DNA of 58,500 bases from Adiantum capillus-veneris (GCA_014529385.2 CM043947.1:131711891-131770390), one strand, 5' to 3'; counted from the stretch's first letter, positions 20,749 through 32,949 are shown. The notes: a model not told the origin generated them from the letters alone. Numbers and translations: made by a program.

Positions 20749-23473
20749 TCATACCTGTACTTTGGCCCACTTTCTACCTTGTCTCTCTCTTGTAGCTAGC
20801 CATTGTAAGAATTTTTCATTTGCAGATGAACTATTATATGAATTTTGTCTTTTCTGCTTGTTCCTGTGTAAGGCATTTGCTAAATCTGAGTTCAGTAGTG
20901 CTTTCTTTGTCATTTTTGATCTGGTTCTATGCCATATTTGTCTATAGAACCATTGGAAAACCTCAAGCAAGCTGTTTGCCTTCACTGCACCTCCTCCATG
21001 TCTTGTATGCTTGAAAAACTTGGTTCTTGCTTGATAATGGGATTTCTCCATGCCTTGTGTAGACCATATGGACAGGGAGCCCCATCTCTTTACAAACCAG
21101 GGAGTGTGATTGTAAATTATATGCTGGCAAAGTAAAAGTGTGTCAATAATTAGTAAGTATGAGATTAATCATATGCTTCTAAACTAAAAGTATGTACATA
21201 TTAAAAAGGAATAAAAAACTTACCATGTAATGTGTGAATTCCTGATCCCAAGCATCTTTCATTGCACTTCTGAAGTTATTGAGCACTTTCTTGAAATTTG
21301 GCAGATCATTTTTTCCCCAGGATGTCTTATCACAGTAGGAAAATACTTTGTCTAGTGATTCCCATACCTCTGCCTTTTTGTTTCTTGATGTACCTTCAAG
21401 ACCATGATCTTTGATGGCATTGTGGAGAGCTTTCCACTGGTTATACTTCACATTGGATGAACCCTTCTTGGCATTTACCTTTCCTAGTTTGCCATGAAAC
21501 CCTAGGAAAGCTCTGGCCTTCACACCACCAACAGATACCTTTCTAGGCACATTGTTTCCATTTGAAGACCTCTTCAGGTCTGTTTCAATCTTAACCTTAC
21601 CACTGTGAAGGCCAATTTCTGATAAAACCGTTTCAATACATTTGATTGCAGCATCTCTAGCTGCTTTTGGCTGTAACTTCCAGGCAAACCCCACATAGAG
21701 ATGTACAATTTTCTCCACAATTCTGCAAAGAGCATGCAGAGTGCATATGTGGACATTAGCAAGTGGAATATTTAAAACTGCTTTGAAGTTTGGATCTTGA
21801 GTATGCCTATTGGGTGCTTTGTTCCAATTTGCAAGATTACATTCTTTTGCTGATGCCATACAATACAGACAAGGGCTCTTTGCCATAGCTCCTTTGGAGA
21901 CATTGTACATACATTTAAGGGTTTTAAGGTCTCCTCCCATGTGCCATTCCACCCTGTAACTTCCAAACCCTTCAACTTCAAGCTCTTCCCCTAATTCTTG
22001 TGCATTAATGACTTCGGGTATTATTGTTTGATGGAAAACCCAATCCAGAACATCAAAGTCTTCACTTTCTACTTCAAAAGCACCTAGCCACCAGACATTC
22101 TTCTCCGATTGCACGCTGAAGTACTTGGTATCCTTCGGTTTCAATGCTCTGTTCATTAAAGTTATGGAAATCCTCTCAATTTTTCTGTTCTTAACAATCT
22201 CACATTCATCAAGCTTTATCACAAAACTGACAACACCATTTGCTTCTGTATGCTCCAGCTCATAGAATCTGATCATTTCCTTCTGAAGTGTCTTCAAGTC
22301 AAGGAAAATATTATTGAACTCGTCAAATTGAAGATCCCTCTTTTTACCATGATAGGTACCATGAATGTGGTGAGGCTCACCCAACATCTCCATTATCCTC
22401 TCATTGATCTTTTTCCTTGCCTGCTGCACAATGGATGGCTTTGGAAGCAAAGAGGACCTGACCTTACATTGCTTTAACCTTGACTTCATATTTCTGAACA
22501 GCTTGCTGTAACCATCTCTGCTAATGCCTACCTTATCCATAGTATATTGCACATCCTCCTTGTCCAAGCAAGAGCTCTGCAAAAATCCCTCAATGCACTG
22601 CTCCTTTGCCTTTTTAAACTTCTTCTCTGTGAAAATCTTTTTGGCAACCTTGAGAGGTAAAACATCACAATAATGTTTAGCTGCCATTTCCATGTTTGAT
22701 GCAGAGTTTGGTTGTAGCAAAGTCCTAAATCAAAAGGTACAAAATTAACTGATTATTGTCCAAATGACACCAACCAAATAAACAAACTAAATTAAAGTTA
22801 ACTGAATATTAATCATTTAATAAAGAACAATAGCATAATAACAATAACATAAGCATAATAATGTGGAGCAGAATCACAATACAACTTAACAAAAAGATTA
22901 ACAACCTAACATAAGCAGAATCATATAAAATAAGCATAAGCAGAATCATATAAAATAACAATACCTTGCTGCTCTGATTCTCCTGCTGCAACCTCCTCCA
23001 CCACGTCTCAAGGCTTCAATGTTCTTTAACTTCTTTTCTCTTTGTCTGTTTCCTAACATTGTATTCTTGCTTCTAGCTTGTTTGAGCTGAGTTTGTAGCT
23101 TTTCGTTGCTCTCTTTACATTCCTCAAGTTTTTGTTTAAGAGTATTTATCATTTGTTTGGTCAAATGATCTTCTAACTTAAGAATATCTCTCTCTGCCGC
23201 AAGACTCTGTGTATAACCCAGCAACCCTCTTTGACCATCACCCACAAATTTTATCAAAGATGAACAATTTGAGAATGGGGGAGTGCTCTTTGTCATTGGG
23301 TTCACTGGATACAATCTTCCATCAGTCCAGAGATCAATGTGATTTTTTTGATCTTGCCGCATTGCTTCAAATATGGACGAGGACACCTCTGCACATTTGT
23401 TTCTCTTGCGCACTGGACAATATTCTTCATTTAGCTCAATGTGTAGATGGTATAAGCTTCTTCTCTTCCTCAT
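20749..23473 (-). CDS. DDE-type transposase (intact), copy 2
   Basis: Three exons: 23473-22965, 22724-21224 and 21123-20749, coding 794 residues with phases that close exactly. In order: a basic N-terminus, a coiled coil at about 80-140, and a GGGGCSRRIRAAR basic patch. The first catalytic Asp candidate is 342 in KLDECE, followed by a SITLMNRAL strand. GGDLKTL has Asp435 and CLYC at 455-458 is a zinc pair. CTLH at 497-500 fits the C/D(2)H motif of many eukaryotic DDE enzymes. The final Glu candidate is 696 in STQGMEKSHY, followed by HTRHGGG. From memory, the order GGDLK, CxxC, xxLHxxxRI, TPYxHI...GQGxEK occurs in many uncharacterised invertebrate and glomeromycete proteins and is loosely like the RAG1 core. 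I cannot assign a named superfamily. This copy could be active. Confidence 0.8.
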
Positions 23474-23769
23474 GGAAGTCTGTTAACAGTATTTGTCAGA
23501 GATAGTACTATAGGAAAAAGCTGTGCAGATACGAGGAAGAAGACGACACAGAAAAGGTTTGTTTCAGCTTTTGGAAATTTTGAATTTTGGGCCAGAATTG
23601 ACGTTTTCGTTAGTTTTGGAGGGAGTATTTTTTAGAATACGAAAGATCCTAGAAAGATTTGACAATGACATGTTTCGGTGGAGGTAAAAAGGACGCAAAC
23701 TCACCTTTTTACAAACATTTCACTATTTTTAAAATAAAGTATATATTCTCTCTCTACATATTCTTACAG
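23474..23769. other. Right subterminal region of copy 2
   Basis: Probable transposase promoter and 5' leader. AT-rich with TATATATTCTCTCTC near 23740 and the TGTAAGAATATGTAGAGAGAGA word (reverse strand), which resembles both the left end and the copy 1 right end. No gene is seen. Confidence 0.4.
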
Positions 23770-23802
23770 GGCACAAAAGTGACCTCAAAATTCCCCTAAT
23801 GT
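23770..23802. repeat. Right terminal inverted repeat, copy 2
   Basis: 33 bp, ends CCCCTAATGT, and matches the reverse complement of 13921-13953 with one mismatch. Confidence 0.93.
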
Positions 23803-24358
23803 CTGCAAGAATCTTTCCAAAAGATTAAGGATGCTATATCCACCTCTCAACAAAAGTAAAAGGTTGCTGATGATAAGCACAGAAGAGACCTAACCTTTAA
23901 ACAAAATGTCTGGGTCTTGCTTAAGTTTCCCGAGGCTCGATCAAGGCACACGACGGGCAAGAATCCTACAAGACACCAAAAGTACTATGCTAAATTAGCA
24001 AAAAGGTACTATGGCCCCTTTCAAATTCTTCGGCCAATCAATAAGATGACCTATCAACTTAAGTTGCCCAACCATTGGCTCATACACAATGCTTTTCATG
24101 TAAGCCTATTAAAGCCTTACAAAGGAGAGCCACCTCAAGAAGCAATCATTGAAGACCCACCGAAGATTGAGGACCAAGAAGAGGTGCTGTAGCCCGAGGC
24201 CATTCTCCAACACGAAGACAAGGTATTATGAGGCGGTAAGACTATCCGATGATATCAAGTTTGAAAATTATCCTTTTGAAGATGCTAGATGGATGCAAGG
24301 CATACAACTAAAGGATAACCTAAACCTTGTCAATGTTTACAATGACTCCCTAGAGTAA
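23803..24358 (+). pseudogene. G2 pol 3' end (chromo-like C-terminal region)
   Basis: Resumes the gypsy frame right after transposon copy 2 (CAAGAATCTTTCCAAAAG). It encodes [42 protein letters not shown] and YPFEDARWMQGIQLKDN, ending with TAA at 24356-24358. The last part is chromodomain-like (FEDARWM corresponds to the aromatic-rich end of chromointegrases). One frame change after EEVL is visible. Confidence 0.75.
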
Positions 24359-24700
24359 GCAAATGTAAATATGTATAAATGAACAATTGTTTTTGTCTTA
24401 TAAGACTCTCTTTTTCTTTATTGTTGAGTATGCATGCTTAGAATCATGTTTGTGGAGACGACGTCTCCCAAACACCAAGTAGAGCTTGTCACTCTACTAT
24501 GGAATATTGATACGGACTAATCCGTAGACATGCTTGTGGCAGCTAAGTCTCTCAAGCACCAAATGGACTAGTCATCCATTCTGGAACGGTGTCATAGGGT
24601 AAAACAGGGATCCTCTACCCGCTAGCAAATGGAGTAATGACTCGGCTTTATCTTCTCTACCTCATAGAAGAGGACGACTATGATTTCAAGAGAGAGGTAA
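24359..24700 (+). other. G2 3' untranslated region
   Basis: Non-coding stretch between the pol stop and the 3' LTR. It contains repeated TCTCYCAAVCACCAA-like words and ends in a purine-rich tract near 24690 (AAGAGAGAGG) that probably is the polypurine tract. The reverse complement of 24430-24470 matches the sequence just right of transposon copy 1, which identifies that insertion target. Confidence 0.6.
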
Positions 24701-26240
24701 TGTCATAAAAACTAATATTGAAAACTCCCAAATGATTTTCTCATGGTGAACTGATCATTTAATATGGGGAAGTACCAGGGGAGTAAAATCTAGAATAATG
24801 GTAAGGCTGCCAGATCGGTCTTTGCAGGGATCCAAAGGAGGAAAAATAGGGATCCAAAGGGGGACAGTTTGCAAAAGAGCAATGTGCTTCAATGGGGCTT
24901 AAAAGACCTAAGGTTCAGCTCCATAAAGACTTCCATAGGCTAAGGTTCCTAATTTTTTATTCAATTGTCCAAAGGCCAATGTATGGGAAAATTGGATGGT
25001 CATGGGAACACTAAAAAGTCTTCCCACATCCCTATCAAGGAGGGGACGAGCCATGAGATTAGGGAATGAGAGAGAAACACACACACACACACACACACAC
25101 TCCAAGGATTCCCCTTTACACAAAGGGAATACTGGACACATGTGAGGCTCCTAGGCTAGTTGCCCCCAACCTCCCCTCAAATCCTATTGGATGGCCATAG
25201 AGGTGGACCAATGAGACTTAGCCTAGAGTAAAATTAGTCTAATCAATTTAAAAATGTTGATAAAAGAATTAATAGAAATTAAGCTTCCTAGAAGACTATT
25301 GGACAGTATACCAAGGGGTCCAATGAGCATTCAACAGCCCAATGGCTTTTGCCTGATTCCTATTTTCCCAGAAGACTAAGAGGTCCAATGAGAGTTTAAT
25401 TGAATTATTTAATTACCTAAAGCTCTCATAAAAGGGGAAATGGGGACACATGTCACAAGGCTATCAACTATGCTTCTAATTTGTGATTGGCTAAGCTTTG
25501 CAGGAGCCAATGAGAGGCCAACAAGAGCAAAAATCAAGAGGGGTCGACCAAGAGAGCGAGAGAGAGAGAGAGAGCTTGGCATTTTTAGACTTACAAAAAT
25601 TTCTACACATGCACACACACACACACACATGTTATGTGTGGAGAAAGAACTCCAACTCCTTCTCCAAGCATTGAGAAGTAGCCAAGATTTAATGGCATGC
25701 TCATCTCCTCTACCATGCTAATTACTAAGCTAAGGTATGCTATTAGAGTGATTATGTGAGGAGAATAATTCTTTCTTGTAAGATACATTTTCTTCCTCTC
25801 AATCTATCCTCATTCCCTGCTAGCTCTCACCATTTTTGAAGGTGTGTGAGGTCTTGGGACTGAGGCTAGGGACACTAGGAGTGTTTTCAAAGCATAGTTT
25901 AGTGTATGAAGCTTCCATCTTCATTACACCAACTAGTTTTATCAAGGAACACAAAGATTGTATTGTACAAAAGTCTCCTTTGATGGGAGAAGCTATAATA
26001 CAAATTCTTTATGGAGGGGGGACCGGCTCCATGTAAATCCGGTCCTCAATTGTTGTCAATTGTTCTATTTCTCTCACTTTTCAAGTATTGTCAATGCCAA
26101 ATTAGCTAGGTGCAAATTGCGATGTTGCTTTCTCAAATTAAGTACTCTATCTATGCTCATTAAGAACTTGTTCTTAACGAAATGCTCACTATGTTATCAA
26201 TTTTCACTACACACAAGTTACTAGTGCATTAAATGTTACA
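24701..26240 (+). repeat. G2 3' LTR (1540 bp)
   Basis: Starts TGTCATAAAAACTAAT and ends AAATGTTACA. It is followed by AATGG, the target duplication, and is the homologue of the G3 LTR in reverse orientation. Confidence 0.88.
25077..25100. repeat. (AC)n microsatellite
   Basis: Short AC run in the G2 3' LTR at the place of the CT run in the 5' LTR. Confidence 0.9.
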
Positions 26241-26245
26241 AATGG
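26241..26245. repeat. Target site duplication of G2, right
   Basis: AATGG following the 3' LTR, identical to 9236-9240. Confidence 0.85.
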
Positions 26246-28760
26246 AGTCGCCAATAGATAGTGCTTCCATGCGTCTAGGGTATGTAGAAAAATTAGTAGC
26301 TCTTTTTCATATATGCCCAACACTCGTTCATCTGTATTGAGTCTTTGACTTTCATATGCTATGGCATGCCCTTCTTGGAGCAAAACGGCTCCAAGGCAAT
26401 CTCCACAAGTAGCACATTGGACCTCAAATGGTTTTGAGAGATTCGGTAGTGTCAGCACTGGTTGGAAGGTAAGCTTTTCTTTAAGCTTGTCAAAAGCATT
26501 TTGCTCTTTAGCAGTCCATGCATACTTAATGTTCTTCTTTGTTAAGTCATGCAATGGTCCTGCTATTCGAGAGATTTTTTCTATGAAGCGTCTATAGTAT
26601 GTGAACATACCAATAAAGCTTTGTAGCTCATGTAGATTCCTTGGGTTAGGCCATCCTTTTATTACCTCTAACTTTGATGGATCCATACGGATACCATCTT
26701 GAGAGATAATGTGAACTATGTACTGAATCTGTTGAAGGAAAAATTCACTCTTCTTTTGGTTAATGAAAAGTTTTTTCTCCCTCAAAGCTTAAAAGATTAC
26801 CTGGAGATGTTGCTTATGCTCCTTGATAGAATTGGAGTAGATGATGATAAGAACACTCCAAGAAACTTGCGGTAGGGCCTATAAATTTTCTCCATTAGGC
26901 AGTTGAATGTGGCCGGAGCATTTGTCAAGCCAAAAGGCATGACAAATATTCATAAAGACCAAATGTTGTGCAGAAAGTAGTCTTTACAATATCTTCATTC
27001 ACTATCTTGTTTGATGATAGCCACTTTTAAGGCCAATCCTAATGAAGTAGGTAGAGCCTTGTAGCTTATCAAACAAATCTTCCACCTATGGTTTTTTTTT
27101 TTTTTGATAGTGATGCAATTTAGTGCTCTATAGTCGACACACATATGATATGTGCCGTCTTTCTTTTGCACTAGTAGGACTAGTGAACAAAAGGGGGAGG
27201 AACTAGGCCTCACCATCCCTTTGTCTACTAGCTGTTGTACCTGCCTCATAATCTCCTTTTGTTTAGATTGAGAAACTTGATAAGGAGGCTTATTAGGAGG
27301 TGAGCTCCTAGGTAGAAGCTCTATTGTATGGTCATCATTCCCTCGTTTTGGAGGTTACTCCATAGGGATATCATCGATTAAAAAATCTTGAAATCTATTT
27401 AGAAAATTAGACAACTCTAATTCTTCTTGATTCCTACCACTTTGTTTTGGTAAAACATTTGCATCATTTATGGAGTCTTTGACAAAAATCATATATACAA
27501 AAACTAATCTTTTCATCAACTTATCAAAAGCAGGTAAATTTACAAGAGGTATAGTATGACCCGACTCATTGGCATCTATATACATGTTCTTTTCCTTGTA
27601 GGTGAAGTAAATTCTCATTTCAGGGAACTTCATGTTAGCAGCCATGGGGTTGACCATGGTGCCCCTAGGATAACATCCTCATGTTGGAGAGGGGAGATGA
27701 AAAAGTCTTCTTTGTCGACGTAGCTTTGGACATGAAGCCTCAACTTCCCAATCATGGGAGTAATGGAGGCTTGATGTCCCTTGAAATCTCCATCAGCAGT
27801 AGTTACAATATCTCCCATCTCAAAAGATTGAGTGCCCAACTTAGTGGCCAACTCCGTTGATATGAAGTTGTGAGTAGAGCCAAGGTAAAAAAGGATGAAG
27901 GCATCATGCTCCCTCACCTTTTCCCAAGCATAGGAAAGGGATGACCCTTTGCGATGAGCATCCTCTTTTGGAGCTTTAACTGTGGAAGCTCTAGGAGTCT
28001 CATTGCATGCATTTCTTTTGGGGCAAGGACGGTAAACATGCCCTTGCTCCCCACACTTGAAACATTTATGATCCTTTCAAAAAGCCTCTAGCTCTTCATG
28101 AGAGTTTATTTTTAACTTTGTAAACTCCCTTCGCCTTGTTGTTGTTGTTGTTGAAGTTACTTTGGGAAGAGTTTTGAGCATTGTTCTTCCCTCTTGAATC
28201 ATTTCGGTCTTTGTTTTCCATGGTCTTGGCATTCATTTTTTCCACATATTGGAATTTAATGCGAGAAGCAACCATATTGTGGTGGATTACTTTGGTGATA
28301 GTACTAGGCCATTGTGAGTTAACATACTCGGCCATTTCTTCAGGTAATTCCGCACAAAAATGTTGCTTTTGGTCGGTGAAATCTATCTCTTGAAACATGT
28401 AGCTTTGAGATGTAAATCCCAAAACTTGTCCACATATTTGTTGATAGATTCGTTGGAGAGTAGCTTTAAACTCCACCATTCGGTGAGCACTTTATTTTTG
28501 GCGTCGCTTGCTAGGAATTGTTTCATGATGGAAACTCAAAGAGTTTTCCATGTCTTTGGAGCTTCACCATTTCCACGAAGGCTAGCCCACCATTGTCGAG
28601 CAGATTTTTGAAAGTGCATAGCTACATGATGTAGCTTGGAGGACTCTGTGAAGCCCTTATCTCCAAAGGCCGGATCAAATTGCTAGTAGCACCAAAGGTG
28701 CCATCTTAGGTGAGAAAGAAATACTCTTTCCTCCCTCTTTGAACTACTTAATCTTGTAGG
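26241..28760 (-). pseudogene. G1 gag-protease-RT relic
   Basis: Read right to left. Gag fragments carry EYVNSQWPSTITKVIHH; a retropepsin-like segment has HDAFILFYLGSTHNFIS, where the catalytic DxGS of the sister G3 (FDPGSTRNFIS) is changed to YLGS; RT has DGTYHMCVDYRALN; and the RNase H start has PFEVQCATCGDCLGAVLL. The FDDIIIYS catalytic box of G3 is damaged here (about 26850). A T run near 27094 interrupts RT. Inactive. Confidence 0.78.
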
Positions 28761-28963
28761 ACCTTTTCCAAGAAGCAAAAGGGAGGGCCTTAAGAGCCCT
28801 TGTGTGAACCGGCCCCCCTACACGCTCCACCAAACCCCCATCACAAGAACATTCAGTGCCATCACCAACCAGCACACCACCACGAAACCGCCAAGAGCAG
28901 TGCCACAGACCTCCCGTGCAAAGCGCACGCAAGGAGGAGGGGAGACCTCCATGTGAGCTCCTA

Positions 28964-28995
<32 letters not shown>

Positions 28996-31534
28996 ATTGA
29001 CAATGGGAGTGTCTTGATGCTCTCTATATATACCACTTCATTCTCAGTCTATACTCCCCATGTGGGATTAACTTGGTGCCATGTGGCATCTCCAAGAACA
29101 CCCACCCTTTGAGAGCTAAAAAAATCCTCCTAACAAAGCTTCAAAAAATCATTTCTTGGCACCAAATTTGAGTGTCTCCCATTTATTGCTCACTTGTCAG
29201 ATGGAACCTTTGGAAAAATCCACCAAAAGTTAGGGTTCCCGACTTCGACTCCAACTCTGACTCCCAATGCCTATTTTGCAGTTTGACTTTCATGTGCCCT
29301 TGAACGATGAGCTCCAAGATGGAAAAAGCCATATAATCCCCTATTGCTACTCCTTTCCACAAACTTTAACTGGGCATAACTCCATGGCCATAACTTTGAT
29401 TGATGCCCTTTCACTTTTGGCTACTCCATATGCTGCATACCATGTTTGCAAACCCTAGAAAGCATGAAAAATCTCCTAATGCCACACTTACCAAGGTGAC
29501 CAAAACAGAGCAGAACTAGTCCCTGGCAAAACCTCAACTGCTCATATCTTGGCCGCTTGTGCTTTGATTTCCAATCCCAAAAGACCGACATGCTCCACAA
29601 ATCAAGAACTTCACATCTAGTATCATCACATACACATCAAGGCTTTGTCACACTTGTCCACCTCGAGAGGGATTTGCAAACCGCCTCCACCTTCAAACGG
29701 CCATAGCTTGCACCACCTTAGCTCCGATTGAAGAGCAATCTTGACTAGCTAGGAGAACACTTTGAGGACTACCCTTGGCACTTTGATTTTAGCACTTTGA
29801 ACCTTCCAATTAGCCACCTTTAAGAGGCCATATTGTAGGGTGTCTTGGCCCAAATTATAGCCTCATAAAGCATAAACATCTATAACCTCCTTTGTGCCCT
29901 TAACCTTCATACATGTTCTACCACCTTGGCATGCACCCGTAGAAACATATAACCCTACCCTATGCTTCTCATAGCATTGACCAGCTTTAGGTACACCAAC
30001 GTGTTCCTATGGGGATGTATGCTACTATTTCACTAGATTGTTGCTCTCTTTCTTCTTCATGCACCACCCATAGTATCACATGAGCATGCAACAATCCTCT
30101 ATTGTGAATCTCAAATTAGCCAAGTGGTCTTGCACACAGCCCAACACACCTTTTGGCAACTATGTATTTCCACAGAAGCTCTCCAAACTTAGAGTTGAAG
30201 GTGAGAGCGTATTTGACCAGACAATCTATCCAAGTGAAGGAGGACTCTTATCGATTTCAAGAAATCTTGTTTTTGTGACCTCATCAATAGTAAAAGTCAA
30301 GAAGAAATCAAGCATTTACCATTATTCTACCATTGTTATCAGGTCTTTTAGGTTCTTGTAGTGCCACAAGCAAGAGCTTGGCATGGTAGAAGGGGTGCTC
30401 TATCAAAGCACATGCCTTATAGTGTCCTCACATTAGTCACTGTGTGATTGGCCCTCTTGTAATTGTCAATGCCCTTCTAGAACAAGATAATGTGCATATT
30501 GTTTGCTAACATGCATGATTGCTTTGATTGATACATGATGAGAAAGTATGGCTTGTATAAAATATACATAGAGAATAAAGTCGATGCACGTATCTTTACA
30601 TATGTATGTTGGGGTTAAAGGCGCTGTGCCTTTGCCCAAGACCGAATGTCCATGTTCGACCGCCCATTAACCTTATTCTTGTGCCTATATAGAGAATAAG
30701 GGGAAGCTCACTATGAGACTTTCTCCACACACAAAGCACCTTGCACTCTCTCCTTCTCCCCTTCTCACATGCACACATATCACTGCATGCAAATATTCCA
30801 TGCACTGCACTCTTCAACTGGTTTCAAAGAAGATGGATGGCCTTGTGGTGAGCTCGCCGACTATGGCATAGCTTGGAGCTTGTACTCAAGTTTGGCAGCG
30901 GTAGATCTGATGTAGAGGAATTGGAATTGTAAGAGACCCGGGCGGATATCGAATCTCAAAGGTGCCGGTGGGTGCAACCCCTCTTGAGAAGCTTGGAACA
31001 TTGAGAGGGTATCTCTGCACAGAATTGGGATGTTTGCAGACTATTGGGGGATTTCTGCAGACTATTGGGGGCTGCAGAGCTTGTAAGTGTTGGAGCTTGA
31101 GATATCAAGGGGAAGCATACTTGCCATTGCAGCACGAGATAGGAATTTTGGATCGTGAGCACATCAAGCTGCTTGGAATTGAGAAGCAAAGCATGTGAAA
31201 AAGAGCCAAGAAAATTGGGGAAGGTCGAAGGCATTAGTGAGCTTGAGATGCACAAAAAAGAAAGTCATATAAGTGCAGCCATTGAAGGACTGGAAAAAGC
31301 TCTCATTTTCTTTCTACATAAATTGGAAGGGTATAAATAGGATATCCAAATACTTTTCTGGAATATCTTTCACTTGTTTTGAAATGTAGTGGCTTCATTG
31401 ACAAGGAAACATGTAGGACCATCACCTATACTTTTTGTTTTAAAAAAAAGACAAAATATGGGAAACTACTTCCCCAACCCTCTAAAAACTTCTCCCTCTA
31501 GCTCTCATGCACACCAAAAAAAAGAAGTTTTGAA

Positions 31535-31569
<35 letters not shown>

Positions 31570-32386
31570 AATTTATAGACTAGACAATCACTCTACTTGC
31601 CCTTAACCAACTATAGCTAGGCTTTTTCCACCTTCCTTCTGAAGGAAATCTATGACGAACACGGCCTATGATCCTTATACCACTGAAGGACACATTAAGC
31701 ATGCATTTTTTGCCTCCCTTCCCCAAGAATTCTACGCCATGTTTTCTGATCATGTACTCTAAATTACCGACAGCTTTGCAACCTTTGATCCTTGTCCCAC
31801 CAGAGATGCATCAAATTATGTCTCATGTCTTGAGTTGAGCAGGGTTTATAGCTCATATCTTGATACGGTCCCTCATCTCAAGGTCTCAATGACAACTAGT
31901 GGGCATTATCCGTATTTGAACTTCTTTTGAGCCCCTTATCTCTCCCCACACACATGTACGATCGATATAGTGAATAATAACAATGATTATCATGATTGAG
32001 GAGTGGATATGTCTCTCCTACTCAACACATAGATGTTGCTCATTAATTAGGAGTTCACATACCTACGGTGAACATCATAGAGCATAGACATCATTTACTC
32101 AGGGTTTTTTAAATGCCGACCATACTTGTGTACTCGGTTTTCCTATATTTGCTGGCTTACTATGAGCACTTGGTTTCCAACTTAAATATAGCATAATGTG
32201 TTTAAGGCTACCCATTTGGTCAATATTTATGGTACATCTGGACGCGTATTATATACCTGCGTAATGGGGTTTTGCATTACATCTCCATGCGAATGGTACG
32301 CACTCATACACCCACTTCTGCAAGGGTTTTTTTCTCCTACGATTTGACTACATCATTGTGATAGTGACATAGCCACACACACACCT

Positions 32387-32538
<152 letters not shown>

Positions 32539-32591
32539 CCCATCTCCATTCGTTCTCAGGAGTACTACAAATCTACCTTGCAAGAAAAAGA

Positions 32592-32596
32592 GGAAT
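32592..32596. repeat. Target site duplication of C2, left
   Basis: GGAAT before the 5' LTR; the same bases follow the 3' LTR at 35566-35570. Confidence 0.85.
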
Positions 32597-32824
32597 TGTT
32601 ACCATATACATGTGGTAGTGATGTGTGTGAACACACTAGGACTGCTAGGACATTTTTTCCCTCTTTAGGAGGTTTTTCCCCCCGTGTATTGTATATACAC
32701 CCATCACTCTAGGGCTATCTATTTTTCCATTGCACACTAAGTAACACACTCTCTATTGTGTGCCTTGAGCTTCCTTTGTCTTCTCCAAGCTGTGTGTGTT
32801 TCTCTGCAACCCTAATTCCAAAAA
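32597..32824 (+). repeat. C2 5' LTR
   Basis: Starts TGTTACCATATACATG. It ends CCAAAA instead of the expected CCAACA and is followed by the primer binding site. Confidence 0.85.
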
Positions 32825-32949
32825 TTGGTATCAGAGTAGGTTGCGTCCTCCCTGGCTCAGTCGCCAACAGCTCCAGCACACGCCCGCTCACTTTCTCCGA
32901 TTTCCGTGAGGCAAGCGTTTGCAGGTTGACAATTTTTTTGGGTGAGCTC

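Larger units (their letters stand above)
13921..23802. mobile_element. Chromatin-gene DNA transposon, copy 2 (complete)
   Basis: A 9.9-kb element with 33-bp terminal inverted repeats (13921-13953 and 23770-23802, one mismatch) that start ACATTAGGGG. It carries four genes: a BAH protein (+), an H3-Ulp1 fusion (-), an unknown protein (+) and a transposase (-). It lies inside gypsy G2 pol. Comparison with the uninterrupted homologue in G1 (around 8130-8170) shows that the flanks GCCGAG and CTGCAAG rejoin across at most two bases. No convincing target duplication is present. Ulp1-like domains are known cargo of some Mutator-like and CACTA elements, but the gene set and transposase motifs here fit neither family in a way I recognise. 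Confidence 0.9.
9241..26240 (+). mobile_element. Ty3/gypsy retrotransposon G2, heavily invaded
   Basis: A plus-strand gypsy element bounded by LTR sequence 9241-10681 (3' portion missing) and a full 3' LTR at 24701-26240. Only the last part of pol survives (13623-13920 and 23803-24358). The 5' LTR is fused directly to a copia remnant at about 10681, so the rest of the LTR, primer site, gag, protease, RT and most of integrase are gone. Transposon copy 2 is inserted at 13921-23802 within the C-terminal pol region. The AATGG duplication defines its insertion into G1. Confidence 0.8.
7508..28760 (-). mobile_element. Ty3/gypsy retrotransposon G1 (interrupted by G2)
   Basis: A minus-strand gypsy element whose parts are 26241-28760 (gag, protease, RT) and 7508-9240 (RNase H end, integrase, C-terminal region). 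The two parts are separated by G2, which left AATGG on both sides. Homology to G3 (39095-46176) continues collinearly across the gap. The 5' end is truncated within gag near 28760. The 3' region is interrupted by transposon copy 1 at 7507/7508. Confidence 0.8.

Noticed and set aside
13921-23802. Classification as a Mutator-like or CACTA element because of the Ulp1 domain
   Set aside because: The ends do not start CACTA, no 9- or 3-bp target duplication is seen, and the transposase motifs do not look like MuDR or CACTA.
13921-23802. An endogenous large DNA virus carrying a histone
   Set aside because: No capsid, polymerase or packaging ATPase; genes have spliceosomal introns and the unit has short TIRs with a transposase.
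28744-29000. Pro/His-rich open frame near the CT microsatellite
   Set aside because: Short, overlaps low-complexity DNA and has no recognisable motif.
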